This document shows, in pieces, positions 15,265-25,376 of a stretch of 37,916 bases of DNA. Made by a program: the position numbers and the translations under genes. Below the pieces are notes generated by a model. It ran no database searches. It saw only the letters and a list, made by a program, of their open reading frames with translations, and was not told the DNA's origin. This DNA comes from an uncultured Ruminococcus sp. (GTDB lineage Bacteria > Bacillota > Clostridia > Oscillospirales > Acutalibacteraceae): assembly GCA_902798365.1 (NCBI GenBank), contig CADBWP010000014.1:1-37916 (forward strand), given 5' to 3'. Every line of letters begins with the position of its first letter. The stretch's first letter is position 1.

Positions 15265-17064
15265 GTGAGTACAAACAACAGAAGACGAAACTACAAGCTT
15301 AAACAAACTTGGTACTCAAAAAACAAAAAAGGAAATCAGAATCAGAACGGAAAGGGAGGCAAAAAGTCTTCCCAAAACTACAGGCAGCAAAAGCCGCAGG
15401 TAAAGAACACTCCCGTAAAGATCTCTTTTTTGGGCGGACTTAACGAGATAGGCAAAAACATCACCCTGTTGGAGTGCGAGAACGATATCCTCATCATCGA
15501 CTGCGGCATGGCGTTCCCCGACGGAGACATGCTGGGCGTGGATCTGGTCATTCCCGACTTTACCTACATCGAGCAGAATTATGAGCGCGTGAAGGGCATT
15601 GTGCTAACCCACGGCCACGAGGATCATATAGGCGGTCTGCCGTTTTTGCTTGCCAAGGTGAACGTTCCCATCTACGGCACTCCCCTCACCCTCGGCCTTG
15701 TTGAAAACAAGCTGCGCGAGCACAGCCTTATGAACAAGGCAAAGCTTAACACGGTGCACGCGGGCGATACCGTTACGCTGGGCTGCATGAAGGTCAAGTT
15801 TATTCACGTTAACCACTCCATTCCCGACGCCGTGGCGTTTGCCATAGATACCCCGGCGGGCACCATTGTGCACACGGGCGACTTTAAAATTGACTGCACG
15901 CCCATAAGCGGCGACATGATAGACCTGTCAAGCTTTGCACGCGTGGGCGACAGCGGCGTGCTTGCCCTGCTTGGCGAGAGCACAAACGCCAACCGCCCGG
16001 GCTACACCCGCACCGAGCGGATGATATCCAACAGCCTTGACAGCCTGTTTAAGGACGCCGAGCACGAACGCATTATCATAGCCACCTTTGCCTCGAACGT
16101 GAACCGCGTTCAGCAAATTATAAACTGCGCCGAAAAATACGGCCGCAAGGTGGCGTTTTCGGGCAGAAGCATGGTCAACTATATGGACGTTGCCCAAAAG
16201 CTGGGCTATCTTGAGCTGCCCAAAAACATTATAATAGATATTGACAAGCTGAATCATTACATGCCCGAGCAGGTAGTGCTTGTGACCACCGGCAGTCAGG
16301 GCGAGCCTATGAGCGCGTTGTCGCGCATGGCGTACTCCGACCACCGCAAGGTAGTTGTGGGCGAGGGCGACCTTATAATCATATCCGCAAACCCCATTCC
16401 CGGCAACGAAAAGACCGTGGGCAACGTTGTTGACGAGCTGCTTAAGCGCGGCTGCAAGGTTATATATGAATCCATGTACGACGTGCATGTTTCGGGTCAC
16501 GCCTGCCAGGAGGAGCTTAAGATAATCCACAAGCTTGTCAAGCCCAAATACTTTATTCCCGTTCACGGCGAGCAAAAGCACCTGAGAAAGCACGCCGAGC
16601 TTGCGGAGTTTTTGGGCATGGACAAAAAGAACATATATATAGGCGACATCGGCAGAACCGTAGAGGTCTGCGACAGCTACATGAAGGAGGTCGCCTCGGT
16701 ACCCGCCGGCAAGGTATTCGTTGACGGTCTGGGCGTGGGCGACGTGGGAAGCATTGTGCTGCGCGACAGAAAGCACCTTGCTCAGGACGGACTTATCATC
16801 ATAGTCGCGTCGCTCGACGTATATGACGGCCACGTTATCTCGGGTCCCGACATAGTATCGCGCGGCTTTGTGTATGTGCGCGAAAGCGAGGGTCTGCTTG
16901 ACGAGGTGAAAAAGACCGCGCTCAACATTCTTGAGGAATGTGCCGAAAACAACATCAGCGAGTGGGGCGTTATAAAGAACCGCATAAAGGACGACACCTC
17001 CAAGCTTATTTTCCAGCGCACCCACAGAAGCCCCATGATCCTGCCGATATTGCAGGAGGTTTAA
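15265..17064 (+). CDS. rnj: Ribonuclease J
   Basis: A 599-residue metallo-beta-lactamase/beta-CASP ribonuclease that degrades and matures RNA with 5'-to-3' exo- and endonuclease activity. The core starts at FLGGLNEIGKN. Metal ligands are in LTHGHEDHIGG (116-121), and later HTGDFK and the beta-CASP region (SGRSMVNYMDVA, SGHACQEELK, HGEQKHL). The C-terminal domain is complete. The N-terminus has an extra, basic, Asn/Gln/Lys-rich tail of about 50 residues before the core, absent from the 555-residue Bacillus enzymes and probably flexible. The GTG start has GGAGG nine bases upstream. It is either RNase J1 or the single J of this organism; nothing separates these. Confidence 0.95.
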   Translation: MSTNNRRRNYKLKQTWYSKNKKGNQNQNGKGGKKSSQNYRQQKPQVKNTPVKISFLGGLNEIGKNITLLECENDILIIDCGMAFPDGDMLGVDLVIPDFTYIEQNYERVKGIVLTHGHEDHIGGLPFLLAKVNVPIYGTPLTLGLVENKLREHSLMNKAKLNTVHAGDTVTLGCMKVKFIHVNHSIPDAVAFAIDTPAGTIVHTGDFKIDCTPISGDMIDLSSFARVGDSGVLALLGESTNANRPGYTRTERMISNSLDSLFKDAEHERIIIATFASNVNRVQQIINCAEKYGRKVAFSGRSMVNYMDVAQKLGYLELPKNIIIDIDKLNHYMPEQVVLVTTGSQGEPMSALSRMAYSDHRKVVVGEGDLIIISANPIPGNEKTVGNVVDELLKRGCKVIYESMYDVHVSGHACQEELKIIHKLVKPKYFIPVHGEQKHLRKHAELAEFLGMDKKNIYIGDIGRTVEVCDSYMKEVASVPAGKVFVDGLGVGDVGSIVLRDRKHLAQDGLIIIVASLDVYDGHVISGPDIVSRGFVYVRESEGLLDEVKKTALNILEECAENNISEWGVIKNRIKDDTSKLIFQRTHRSPMILPILQEV

Positions 17065-17129
17065 TCTTGGCTTTGCGTCAACAAACGCCGAAGCTGATTA
17101 TCATATAAAACACTTATAAAGGAACGCAT

Positions 17130-19127
17130 ATGAAAAGAAAGCATTGGACGCTTACCCCCTGGTTTCTCATATTCGGTCTTGCCATGCTGATAATGTCGGG
17201 CTTTATGTACGCCTACAGCAAGCAGCTCTTTGCGGTTGAGCTGGGCATTTCGCTTGCCGCGTTTGCCGTCGTGATGGCGGTGTCGCTCGGCTTTCGCCGC
17301 GACATAAGGCGCGTTGTGCGCACAACCGCGGACAAGATAAGCGGCTTTGACGCCGAATGGCTTGACAAATACAAATACCCTGTCGCGGTAACAGACAGCG
17401 AGGGCGGGATCGTTTGGTGCAACTCTCGGTTCCGAAAAACCGTGTGCGGCGGGCGAAGCCCCGAGGGCGACAGCATAAACGCCTATATGCCCGGGCACAG
17501 CGTAAATGACCTTGCCGACGGCGAGGGCGCCGACACAGCCGTTGACGGCAGGGAGTTCACCGTTTATTGCGTAACGGTGAACGGCGGCATTGTGTGCCAC
17601 TTTATTGAAAACACCTACTACAAGGCTGCGCTGCGCGAATACCACGCAGGTATTCCCTGTGTGGCGCTGATAACCTTTGACAATGCCGAGGACTTTTTTA
17701 CCGATTCGGACGAAAGCTACACCTCCGTTGCAATCCTTGTAGAGGCTCAGCTTCAGAAATGGGCTGCCGACTACCGGGCGCTCTACAAGCGGATAAGCAA
17801 CAACCGCTACATGATTATCTTCCGCGAGGCTGACATAGACAAAATGGCGGCGCAGAAGTTTCCCGTTCTAAAAGAGGTGCGCTCCATAACCGCCAACCGC
17901 CACACCGCCACAATTTCCGCAGGGCTTTGCCGAGGCTGCAAAACCGTAAAGGATAGCGAGCTTGGCGCGAGAAAGGCGCTTGAAATGGCTTTGGGCAGGG
18001 GCGGCGACCAGATAGCGGTGTTAAAGGACAACAGCTATGAGTTCTTCGGAGGCACCGCGGCAGCTGCCGAAAAGGTGAGCAAGGTGCGCATGCGCGTAAT
18101 TGCCAACGCCCTGAGCCGAGCGGTAAGCGACTCGGACAAGGTGTTCATTATGGGACACCGCTTTTCGGATCTTGACTGCGTGGGAGCTGCCATAGGACTG
18201 CAATGCATAATGGAGAAAAGCTTCCACCGGTTCAGCAGGGTCGTTATCAACAAGGACACCTCCATGGCGGGACAGCTTATAGACTACACAAACGAGCGGC
18301 TTGAGAGCAACATTTTCATTACGCCCGAGGAGGCCATACACGGGCTGACCTCGAAAACGCTGCTGATAATCGTTGACACCCACATCGAGACCTCGCTGGA
18401 AAGCGCCTCGCTGTACAAAAAATGCCGCCGCGTGGTGGTAATAGACCATCACCGCAAGGCGGTCAACCACATAGACGACGCTTTGGTGTTCTGCCACGAG
18501 CCGTCGGCATCCTCTGCCAGCGAGATGTGCAGCGAGATAATAAGCTATCTTGACGACAAGCCGCTGGGCTATGTTCAGGCGGACGCTCTGCTGTCGGGTA
18601 TTATGCTGGACACAAAAAACTTTGTGCTTAAAACAGGCGTGCGCACCTTTGAGGCGGCGGCGTATCTGCGGCGTAAGGGAGCCAACACCCTTACGGTTAA
18701 GGAGATGTTCTCGGGCAGCATAGAAACCTACCGCGAAAAGGTGGATATCGTGGTGAGAAGCCGCGAGCACCGCGGCTGCGCCGTGTCGAGCTCGGAGCAT
18801 GTTTCGGGAGACATTCGCTTAGCTGCTGCTCAGGCGGCGGACGAAATGCTTACGCTGTCGGGTATCTCGGCGTCGTTTGTTATTTTTAAAGACAACAACA
18901 GGATCAACATCTCCGCGCGAAGCTACGGGCGCGTGAATGTTCAGATAATAATGGAAAGACTGGGAGGCGGCGGTCATCAGACCATGGCGGCTACCCAGCT
19001 GTCGGGCGTCGATATGAAGCAGGCAGAGCAAATGCTCATAGAAGCTATTGACGCGGCGCTTGACGAAAACAAGGACGAAACAGGAAAGGAACAGCAACAT
19101 GAAGGTAATCTTATTGCAGGACGTTAA
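17130..19127 (+). CDS. gdpP: Cyclic-di-AMP phosphodiesterase GdpP
   Basis: A 665-residue membrane protein that hydrolyses c-di-AMP to pApA. Order: two membrane helices (about 11-53), a PAS domain (about 75-160; [17 protein letters not shown]), a degenerate GGDEF domain (about 170-310) with no GGDEF motif, then the DHH phosphodiesterase ([24 protein letters not shown] with Asp439-His440-His441, GIMLDTKNF) and DHHA1 ([10 protein letters not shown]). The architecture is identical to Bacillus GdpP/YybT. The ATG is preceded by AAAGGAA. Its end overlaps rplI by 29 bases, the yybT-rplI-dnaC arrangement of Firmicutes. The C-terminal tail beyond DHHA1 is charged and runs into rplI. Confidence 0.95.
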   Translation: MKRKHWTLTPWFLIFGLAMLIMSGFMYAYSKQLFAVELGISLAAFAVVMAVSLGFRRDIRRVVRTTADKISGFDAEWLDKYKYPVAVTDSEGGIVWCNSRFRKTVCGGRSPEGDSINAYMPGHSVNDLADGEGADTAVDGREFTVYCVTVNGGIVCHFIENTYYKAALREYHAGIPCVALITFDNAEDFFTDSDESYTSVAILVEAQLQKWAADYRALYKRISNNRYMIIFREADIDKMAAQKFPVLKEVRSITANRHTATISAGLCRGCKTVKDSELGARKALEMALGRGGDQIAVLKDNSYEFFGGTAAAAEKVSKVRMRVIANALSRAVSDSDKVFIMGHRFSDLDCVGAAIGLQCIMEKSFHRFSRVVINKDTSMAGQLIDYTNERLESNIFITPEEAIHGLTSKTLLIIVDTHIETSLESASLYKKCRRVVVIDHHRKAVNHIDDALVFCHEPSASSASEMCSEIISYLDDKPLGYVQADALLSGIMLDTKNFVLKTGVRTFEAAAYLRRKGANTLTVKEMFSGSIETYREKVDIVVRSREHRGCAVSSSEHVSGDIRLAAAQAADEMLTLSGISASFVIFKDNNRINISARSYGRVNVQIIMERLGGGGHQTMAATQLSGVDMKQAEQMLIEAIDAALDENKDETGKEQQHEGNLIAGR

Positions 19128-19545
19128 ATCACTGGGCAAAAGAGGCGAGCTTGTGAACGCCAGCGACGGCTATGCGCGCAACTTTCTTCTTCCCAAGGGA
19201 CTTGCCAAGGAGGCAAACGCCCAGGCTATGAACGAATACAACAACGCCGAAAACTCCAAAAAATTCAAGATAGCCACCGCGCAGGCTCAGGCAGAGGCTC
19301 AGAAAAAGCAGCTTGAGGGCAAGGTGTTCAAAATGACCGCAAGAGCGGGTCAGGGCGGCAAGCTGTTCGGCAGCATAACCGCAAAGCAGGTTGCCGACGA
19401 GATTAAAAAGCAGTACGGCATTTCTGTCGATAAGCGCAAGGTAGTTCTTGAACGCGACATAAAGGAGTTCGGCACCTATAAGGCGGAGGTAAAGCTTTAC
19501 ACGGGCATTTCCGCAAACATCGACGTACAGGTGAGCGAGGCGTAA
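19099..19545 (+). CDS. rplI: 50S ribosomal protein L9
   Basis: A 148-residue protein that binds 23S rRNA at the base of the L1 stalk. It starts [34 protein letters not shown] in two overlapping halves of the family signature, followed by a long charged connecting helix and the C-terminal domain ([16 protein letters not shown]...). ATG 19099 lies inside the end of gdpP with AGGAAAGGAAC upstream. An in-frame extension upstream would add 17 non-homologous residues and is rejected. Confidence 0.97.
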   Translation: MKVILLQDVKSLGKRGELVNASDGYARNFLLPKGLAKEANAQAMNEYNNAENSKKFKIATAQAQAEAQKKQLEGKVFKMTARAGQGGKLFGSITAKQVADEIKKQYGISVDKRKVVLERDIKEFGTYKAEVKLYTGISANIDVQVSEA

Positions 19546-19577
19546 CGCCTTTCTCTTAAGGGAAACACAAAAAACAT

Positions 19578-20948
19578 ATGGCTGATAATTATATTGCAAG
19601 CGAGTACAACCCTACCAACATGCCGTTCAGCGCAGAGGCGGAGCAGGCGGTGCTGGGCGCGATAATTCTGGATAACACCGTTTTTGACGCGGTGCTTGAC
19701 CACGTTCGCACGCCCGACCACTTCTATGTAAGCCTTCACAGGCTGATTTTCGGCGCCATGCAGGAAATGATGAACTACGGCATGGCGATAGACTTTGTTA
19801 CTCTGCTGGACAAGCTAAAACAGAACAGCGGCTTTGAAGAGGCGTCGGGCAAAACCTACCTTATGGATCTGGTAGAGAGCTGTCCGTCGGTGTCAAACGC
19901 CGAGCAATACGCAAAAATAGTGGCGGACAAGTACCGTCTGCGCCGCCTTATCACAGCCTCGCGCGAGATAATCGACGACGCTTCGGCTGCCGACGACGAC
20001 CCGTCCATACTGATAGACGCGGCGGAGCAGAAGATCTTTGACATTCGCAGCGGCAGCGAAAAGGGCGGGCTTGAAAAGCTGAGCGCGGTCATTTTGCAGA
20101 CCTTTGACCGTCTGGATTCCTTAAACCGCGACGCGGACGACTCGGTAAAGCCCGTGCCTACGGGCATAGGCGACCTCGACAGGGTCATCACGGGTCTTAA
20201 CCGCTCCGACCTTATTATTCTGGCGGCTCGTCCCGGCATGGGAAAAACGAGCTTTGCGCTGAACATAGCGCGCAATGTCGCCTGCCAAAGCAAAAAATCG
20301 GTGGCGTTTTTCTCGCTTGAAATGTCCAAGGAGCAGCTGGCAAGCCGCCTGCTGTCGTCCGAGGCTCTTGTGGGCGGAACAAAGCTGCGCACGGGCAGGC
20401 TGAGCGACGAGGAGTGGCAGCGCCTTATCCCTGCCAGCGACATTTTGAAAAACGCTGACATGTACATAGACGACACGCCCGGCATAACCATCACCGAGAT
20501 GAAGTCGCGCCTGAGAAGGCTGCGTCACCTTGATCTGGTGGTTGTGGATTATTTGCAGCTGATGAGCAGCACGCGCCGCATAGACAGCCGCGTCAACGAG
20601 ATTTCGGAGATTACCCGAAGCCTTAAGATAATGGCAAAGGAGCTCAACGTGCCTGTCATCACGCTTTCGCAGCTTTCGCGTGCAAGCGAGCAGCGTCCCG
20701 ACCACCGTCCGCAGCTTTCCGACCTGCGCGACTCGGGCTCTATTGAGCAGGACGCGGACATAGTGCTCTTTTTGTACCGCGAGGGCTACTACGACAAGGA
20801 CAAGGGCGGCGACGCCGCGCCTGCCGTTGATGTAAACTCGGGCGAATGTATTGTGGCAAAAAACCGCCACGGCGAGATGAACACCGTAAAGCTGCATTGG
20901 CAGGGCGAATTTATGCGCTTTACAAATGTGGAGACGCGGTATGATTGA
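19578..20948 (+). CDS. dnaB: Replicative DNA helicase DnaB
   Basis: The 456-residue hexameric helicase of the replication fork (called DnaC in Bacillus). The N-terminal collar domain (PFSAEAEQAVLGAIILD...) and the RecA-like motor are both present, with Walker A ARPGMGKTS (Lys223), the DYLQLM Walker B region and RDSGSIEQDADIV. The length is normal and no intein is present. RBS is AAGGGAAAC. It sits 32 bases after rplI, as in other Firmicutes. Confidence 0.97.
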   Translation: MADNYIASEYNPTNMPFSAEAEQAVLGAIILDNTVFDAVLDHVRTPDHFYVSLHRLIFGAMQEMMNYGMAIDFVTLLDKLKQNSGFEEASGKTYLMDLVESCPSVSNAEQYAKIVADKYRLRRLITASREIIDDASAADDDPSILIDAAEQKIFDIRSGSEKGGLEKLSAVILQTFDRLDSLNRDADDSVKPVPTGIGDLDRVITGLNRSDLIILAARPGMGKTSFALNIARNVACQSKKSVAFFSLEMSKEQLASRLLSSEALVGGTKLRTGRLSDEEWQRLIPASDILKNADMYIDDTPGITITEMKSRLRRLRHLDLVVVDYLQLMSSTRRIDSRVNEISEITRSLKIMAKELNVPVITLSQLSRASEQRPDHRPQLSDLRDSGSIEQDADIVLFLYREGYYDKDKGGDAAPAVDVNSGECIVAKNRHGEMNTVKLHWQGEFMRFTNVETRYD

Positions 20949-22224
20949 CGCGGTACGGCAGACGGTCGGGCGTTATGACATGCTGCAAAGCGGAGACAGC
21001 GTGACTGTTGCGCTGTCGGGCGGAGCCGACTCGGTCGCTCTGCTGCACGTTCTTTATTCTTTAAAAGAAGAATACAACCTGAACCTCTCGGCGGCTCACC
21101 TAAACCACGGCATACGCGGCGAAGAGGCAAAGCGCGACGAGGAGTTCTGCAAAATTCTGTGTGAGAATTATAACATTCCTCTTATAATAAAACACGCCGA
21201 CATTCCCAAGCTGAGCGCCGAACGCGGAATAAGCGAGGAGCTTTGCGGACGGCAGGAACGCTACGCGTTTTTTGAGGAAGCGGCAAACGGCGGCAAGATA
21301 GCCACGGCTCACACCGCAAGCGACAACGCCGAGACGCTTATATTTAATCTGACGCGCGGAGCGACGCTTAAGGGCGCGGCGGGCATACCGCCCGTGCGCG
21401 GCAGGCTGATAAGGCCGCTGATAGGCTGCACACGCGAAGATATAGAAAAGTACTGCCGCGATAACCGGCTCGATTATATGACCGACAGCACGAACCTGAC
21501 CGACGAATACACCCGCAACAAGCTACGGCACCGGGTCATTCCGGTTTTAAAGGAGCTTAACCCCGGGTTTGAGCAGGCGGCGGCGCGGTTTTGCGAAAAC
21601 GCCGCGGCAGCCCGCGATTATATAAAACGTCAGACCGACGAGCTTATTGCCCGGGCAAAAACCGACTACGGCTACAGCGCAGAGGTTTTGAAAAACGCCG
21701 ACCCCGCACTCAGGGACGAGGCTCTGTACGAGCTGTGCAAACGCTTCGGAGCTGACGCCGAGTACCGGCATATTAGGCTTTTGGACGCTGTTCTCGACGG
21801 CGGCGCGGTGGATTTCGGCACCTGCACGGCTATGTGCAGGCAGGGCATACTGCGGATTTCCGAAAAAAACACCGAAAAACAAGATATGGAAATTCCCTTT
21901 GACGGGAAAATTTCCGTTAAGCGCGGAGATACTATTATCACCGCTTCAATAGATATTTCCGATAAGGAATTAAAAAGCCTCGTTTTCAGATCCCGAAAAA
22001 GCGGCGACCGCTTCACCTTTGCAGGGCGCGGCGTTACCAAGCCGCTCAGAAAGGCGCTGAACGAGCAAAAAATCCCCTGCGAGCTGCGCGACGGACTTTG
22101 GCTGCTTGCAGACGGACAGCGCGTGCTGTGGTGCGAGGGGCTCGGCTATTCGCTTGACGGCGAAGAGCTGAGAAACAAAAACGGCCTTACAATCAATGTT
22201 GAAAGGGGTTATTGCTATGCATAA
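20941..22224 (+). CDS. tilS: tRNA(Ile)-lysidine synthase
   Basis: ATP-dependent enzyme that puts lysine on C34 of the CAU anticodon of tRNA-Ile so that it reads AUA. It has 427 residues: N-type PP-loop ATPase domain with SGGADS (26-31), HLNHGIRGEEA, ATAHTASDNAET and RPLIGCTREDIE, then the substrate-binding and C-terminal TilS domains (PLRKALNEQKIP). I chose ATG 20941, seven bases after GGAG; an ATG five codons earlier lies before that site. The gene overlaps the dnaB stop by eight bases and the hpt start by eight, so all three are translationally coupled. Confidence 0.95.
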   Translation: MIDAVRQTVGRYDMLQSGDSVTVALSGGADSVALLHVLYSLKEEYNLNLSAAHLNHGIRGEEAKRDEEFCKILCENYNIPLIIKHADIPKLSAERGISEELCGRQERYAFFEEAANGGKIATAHTASDNAETLIFNLTRGATLKGAAGIPPVRGRLIRPLIGCTREDIEKYCRDNRLDYMTDSTNLTDEYTRNKLRHRVIPVLKELNPGFEQAAARFCENAAAARDYIKRQTDELIARAKTDYGYSAEVLKNADPALRDEALYELCKRFGADAEYRHIRLLDAVLDGGAVDFGTCTAMCRQGILRISEKNTEKQDMEIPFDGKISVKRGDTIITASIDISDKELKSLVFRSRKSGDRFTFAGRGVTKPLRKALNEQKIPCELRDGLWLLADGQRVLWCEGLGYSLDGEELRNKNGLTINVERGYCYA

Positions 22225-22753
22225 AAACGTTGAATCCATTCTTATTTCACAGCAAAAGCTTGAAAAAACCGTAAAGTCGCTTGCAAAACAGATAGAAAAA
22301 GACTATAATGGCAAGGAGTTCATTATGGTGGGACTGCTTAAGGGCAGCGTTGTGTTTATGAGCGACCTGATGAAGCAGATAGACCTTGACTTTGAGATAG
22401 ACTTTATGGTCGCCTCAAGCTACGGCGGCGGCACCGAAAGCTCGGGCAAGGTCAAGATAATTAAGGATCTGGGCGTTGACCCCAGGGACAAGGATCTGCT
22501 TATTGTGGAGGACGTTGTCGATTCGGGCAACACCCTCAACTTTGTAATAAACCACCTTATGACCAACGGCGCAAGATCCGTAAAGGTCTGCACCCTGTGC
22601 GACAAGCCCTCGCGCAGAAAGGTTCCGCTCACACCCGACTACTGCGGAGCCGAGATCCCCGACGAATTTATTGTGGGCTACGGCCTTGACTACGACGAAT
22701 TATACCGCAATCTTCCCTACATAGGTGTTTTGAAGCGGTCGGTATATGAATGA
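22217..22753 (+). CDS. hpt: Hypoxanthine phosphoribosyltransferase
   Basis: A purine salvage enzyme of 178 residues that makes IMP/GMP from hypoxanthine/guanine and PRPP. The PRPP loop is IVEDVVDSGNTL, with the flexible loop ASSYGGGTESSG and C-terminal VGYGLDYDELYRNLPYIG. The start is ATG 22217, eight bases after AAAGGGG; the ATG seven codons upstream would put extra residues inside TilS. The tilS-hpt-ftsH order is conserved in Firmicutes. The 60-base gap to ftsH holds a weak AT-rich inverted repeat (TTCTAAATAC/GTATTAGAA) without a U-run. Confidence 0.96.
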   Translation: MHKNVESILISQQKLEKTVKSLAKQIEKDYNGKEFIMVGLLKGSVVFMSDLMKQIDLDFEIDFMVASSYGGGTESSGKVKIIKDLGVDPRDKDLLIVEDVVDSGNTLNFVINHLMTNGARSVKVCTLCDKPSRRKVPLTPDYCGAEIPDEFIVGYGLDYDELYRNLPYIGVLKRSVYE

Positions 22754-22813
22754 TTCTAAATACGAATAATTCTGTATTAGAAATAATATCCTAAAACACA
22801 AGGAGTGAACGCA

Positions 22814-24763
22814 TTGGACAATAAGAAAAAGGCGCGCAATTTGCTGCTATACTTAGGTATTCCCATTTTGCTTATCATAATTGCCGCGATTTTTTTGAGC
22901 ACCCGTCAAAGCGACCCGCCCAAGACCTCTACGCTGGTTCAGTATTTTGTTGACGGCAAGGTTGACAGCTACGCCATAAACTACGGCTCGGGCGCAATTG
23001 AGATAAAGCTGAAAAAAGACGCCAAGGCATATGAGGGCGACGCCTCTACCGACGAGGAAAAGCGCGAAAAGAACGCGATAACAGCCTCTACCACCACCCG
23101 AAACGGCCAGCTTGTGGTAAAGGGTCAGCTTGCGGATATTCAGCGCTTTATCGACGACATCGAGCCATATCAGGACGGCGTGACCTACAACTATATAAGG
23201 GCAAGCGACAACTCGCTGCTTATAGACCTTATCCCCACCCTTATCGTGGTGGTAATCATTGTGGGCGCGTGGGTGTTCTTTATGCGCCGCATGGGCGGAG
23301 TAGGCCTGGGCGGCAGAGAGATGAACTTCGGCAAGGCGAAAATCAAGAATACCAACGACGAAAAGCGCAAAACCACCTTTGAGGACGTTGCAGGCGCCGA
23401 CGAGGAAAAGGAAGAGCTTCAGGAGGTTGTTGAGTTTCTTAAGAACCCCGAAAAGTTCAACAAGCTGGGCGCGAGAATACCCAAGGGCGTGCTGCTTGTG
23501 GGACCTCCCGGCACGGGTAAAACCCTGCTTGCGCGCGCTGTTGCAGGCGAGGCAGGCGTTCCGTTCTTCTCAATTTCGGGCTCCGACTTTGTAGAGATGT
23601 TCGTGGGCGTGGGCGCGTCGCGTGTGCGCGACCTGTTTGAGCAGGCAAAAAAGAACGCTCCCTGTATTATTTTCATAGACGAGATAGACGCCGTAGGCCG
23701 CCAGAGAGGCGCAGGTCTGGGCGGCGGCAACGACGAGCGCGAGCAGACGCTTAACCAGTTGCTTGTAGAGATGGACGGCTTCGGTGTTAACGAGGGCGTT
23801 ATACTGATAGCAGCCACCAACCGTCCCGACGTGCTTGACCCGGCGCTTATGCGACCCGGACGCTTTGACCGCCAGGTGGTCGTCAGCTATCCCGACATAA
23901 ACGGCCGCGAGGCAATCCTTAAGGTTCATGCGCGCAAAAAGCCGCTGGCTCCCGACGTAAAGCTTAAAACCATTGCCAAGACCACCGCAGGCTTTACGGG
24001 CGCAGACCTTGAAAATCTTCTTAACGAGGCTGCGCTGCTTGCCGCCAGAGCCGACAAAAAGGCGATCACCATGAAAGAGATTGAGGAAGCCACCATCAAG
24101 GTGGTTGTGGGCGCCGAAAAGAAGTCGAAGGTGATGAGCGACAAGGAAAAGAAGCTGACCGCTTATCACGAGGCGGGTCACGCCATACTGTTTGACAAGC
24201 TTGAGACCCAGGACCCCGTGCACGAAATTTCGATTATTCCGCGCGGAATGGCAGGCGGCTACACCATGCCTCTGCCCACCGAGGATAAGTCGTACAACTC
24301 GCGCAACGAGATGATAGAGAACATCGTTGTTGATCTGGGCGGCAGAGTTGCCGAGGCTCTGATCCTCGATGACATCTCGACAGGCGCCTCCAACGACATT
24401 GAAAAAGCCACCAAGACCGCACGCGCAATGGTCACCAAGTACGGCATGACCAAGGAGCTGGGCTGCATAAACTACGGCTCCGAGAGCGGCAGCGTGTTCC
24501 TGGGCAGAGACTACGGCAGAACTCAGGACTACAGCGAGGCGACCGCAGCCAAGATAGACGAGCTTGTGCTTAAGATCGTTAACGACGCTTACGCACAGGC
24601 GGAGCAGATACTCAGCGAGAACATCGACAAGCTGCACGAGATAGCCGCCTATCTTATAAAGCACGAAAAGATGGGCAGCGAGGACTTTGAGGCTATTATG
24701 AACGGCACCTATGTTGAGCCCGTCGAAATTGAAGACGACGACGAAGACACCGCCGAGGAATAA
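22814..24763 (+). CDS. ftsH: ATP-dependent zinc metalloprotease FtsH
   Basis: A membrane-bound AAA+ protease for quality control of membrane and regulatory proteins, 649 residues. It has two membrane helices (about 9-29 and 135-155) around an outside domain, then the AAA module with GPPGTGKT (Lys236), [12 protein letters not shown] and the SRH region. The zinc site is HEAGH (His452, Glu453, His456). The C-terminus is acidic ([12 protein letters not shown]). I chose TTG 22814, eight bases after AAGGAG; the GTG three codons upstream overlaps that AAGGAG itself. Confidence 0.96.
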   Translation: MDNKKKARNLLLYLGIPILLIIIAAIFLSTRQSDPPKTSTLVQYFVDGKVDSYAINYGSGAIEIKLKKDAKAYEGDASTDEEKREKNAITASTTTRNGQLVVKGQLADIQRFIDDIEPYQDGVTYNYIRASDNSLLIDLIPTLIVVVIIVGAWVFFMRRMGGVGLGGREMNFGKAKIKNTNDEKRKTTFEDVAGADEEKEELQEVVEFLKNPEKFNKLGARIPKGVLLVGPPGTGKTLLARAVAGEAGVPFFSISGSDFVEMFVGVGASRVRDLFEQAKKNAPCIIFIDEIDAVGRQRGAGLGGGNDEREQTLNQLLVEMDGFGVNEGVILIAATNRPDVLDPALMRPGRFDRQVVVSYPDINGREAILKVHARKKPLAPDVKLKTIAKTTAGFTGADLENLLNEAALLAARADKKAITMKEIEEATIKVVVGAEKKSKVMSDKEKKLTAYHEAGHAILFDKLETQDPVHEISIIPRGMAGGYTMPLPTEDKSYNSRNEMIENIVVDLGGRVAEALILDDISTGASNDIEKATKTARAMVTKYGMTKELGCINYGSESGSVFLGRDYGRTQDYSEATAAKIDELVLKIVNDAYAQAEQILSENIDKLHEIAAYLIKHEKMGSEDFEAIMNGTYVEPVEIEDDDEDTAEE

Positions 24764-24774
24764 TAAAAAGACAC

Positions 24775-24808
24775 GGTCGGGGGCGCTAATACCGTTCCCG
24801 ACCTTTTT
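24775..24808 (+). terminator. Terminator or attenuator between ftsH and rnhA
   Basis: Stem GGTCGGG/CCCGACC with a 15-base loop, then five T. The T-run runs straight into AAGGAG, the ribosome site of rnhA, and I see no promoter between them, so it is probably a partial terminator. Confidence 0.75.
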
Positions 24809-24820
24809 AAGGAGAAAAGC

Positions 24821-25258
24821 TTGAAAAAAGTAGAGATTTTTACCGACGGCGCGTGCAGCGGCAACCCCGGTCCGGGCGGCTGGGGGTCTATACTGCGCTA
24901 TAACGGCTTTGAAAAGGAGCTGTCGGGCGGCGAGGCGAACACCACCAACAACCGCATGGAGCTTTCCGCCGTGATATTCGCCCTGGAGGCGCTTAAGGAG
25001 CCGTGCGAGGTCGAGCTTTACAGCGATTCGCAGTACGTTTGCAACGCCCTTACCCAAGGCTGGGCAAAGAAATGGCAGGCAAACGGCTGGATGCGCAACA
25101 AAAGAGAACCTGCCCTGAACCCCGAGCTGTGGGAGAGGCTGTTATGCCTTTGCGAAAAACACGACGTGCATGTAAACTGGGTAAAGGGTCATGCAGGTCA
25201 CCCCGAAAACGAACGCTGCGACAAACTTGCCGTGGCGCAGGCGAAGAAGTACGCCTGA
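24821..25258 (+). CDS. rnhA: Ribonuclease HI
   Basis: A 145-residue endonuclease that cuts RNA in RNA-DNA hybrids. Catalytic residues are visible: Asp9 in [15 protein letters not shown], Glu47 in NNRMELSA, Asp69 in YSDSQY, His124 in [11 protein letters not shown] and Asp134. The family length is normal for the bacterial type I enzyme with the basic handle region ([15 protein letters not shown]). The TTG start has AAGGAG eight bases ahead. It lies behind a hairpin after ftsH and before a strong terminator. Confidence 0.96.
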   Translation: MKKVEIFTDGACSGNPGPGGWGSILRYNGFEKELSGGEANTTNNRMELSAVIFALEALKEPCEVELYSDSQYVCNALTQGWAKKWQANGWMRNKREPALNPELWERLLCLCEKHDVHVNWVKGHAGHPENERCDKLAVAQAKKYA

Positions 25259-25271
25259 CAAAACCGAATTC

Positions 25272-25315
25272 AACCGCTGTTTTTTGTTATTTTAAAACAG
25301 CGGTTGCTTTTTTTT
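25272..25315 (+). terminator. Terminator after rnhA
   Basis: Perfect 12-bp stem AACCGCTGTTTT/AAAACAGCGGTT, then GC and eight T. It closes the long run that begins at RNase J. Confidence 0.92.
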
Positions 25316-25333
25316 ATACACATATGATATAAT
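25304..25333 (+). promoter_or_regulatory. Promoter of the dockerin protease gene
   Basis: TTGCTT, 18 bases, TATAAT. The -35 box overlaps the last bases of the preceding terminator stem. The message begins about 35 bases before the ATG. Confidence 0.6.
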
Positions 25334-25376
25334 CGTAAATGCAACAATTCATAAATAATTTATCGGGAGGAATCAC

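Noticed and set aside
15928-17025. Long open frame antisense to RNase J (365 codons), and similar long antisense frames over ftsH (23570-25057), the first ABC gene and the hydrolase
   Set aside because: They mirror real genes with strong GC codon bias that removes antisense stops. Their products are His/Val/Ala-rich with no known motif, and none has a convincing ribosome site.
22754-22800. AT-rich inverted repeat between hpt and ftsH as a terminator
   Set aside because: No U-run follows and the stem is AT-rich with a mismatch. Co-transcription of hpt and ftsH is usual.
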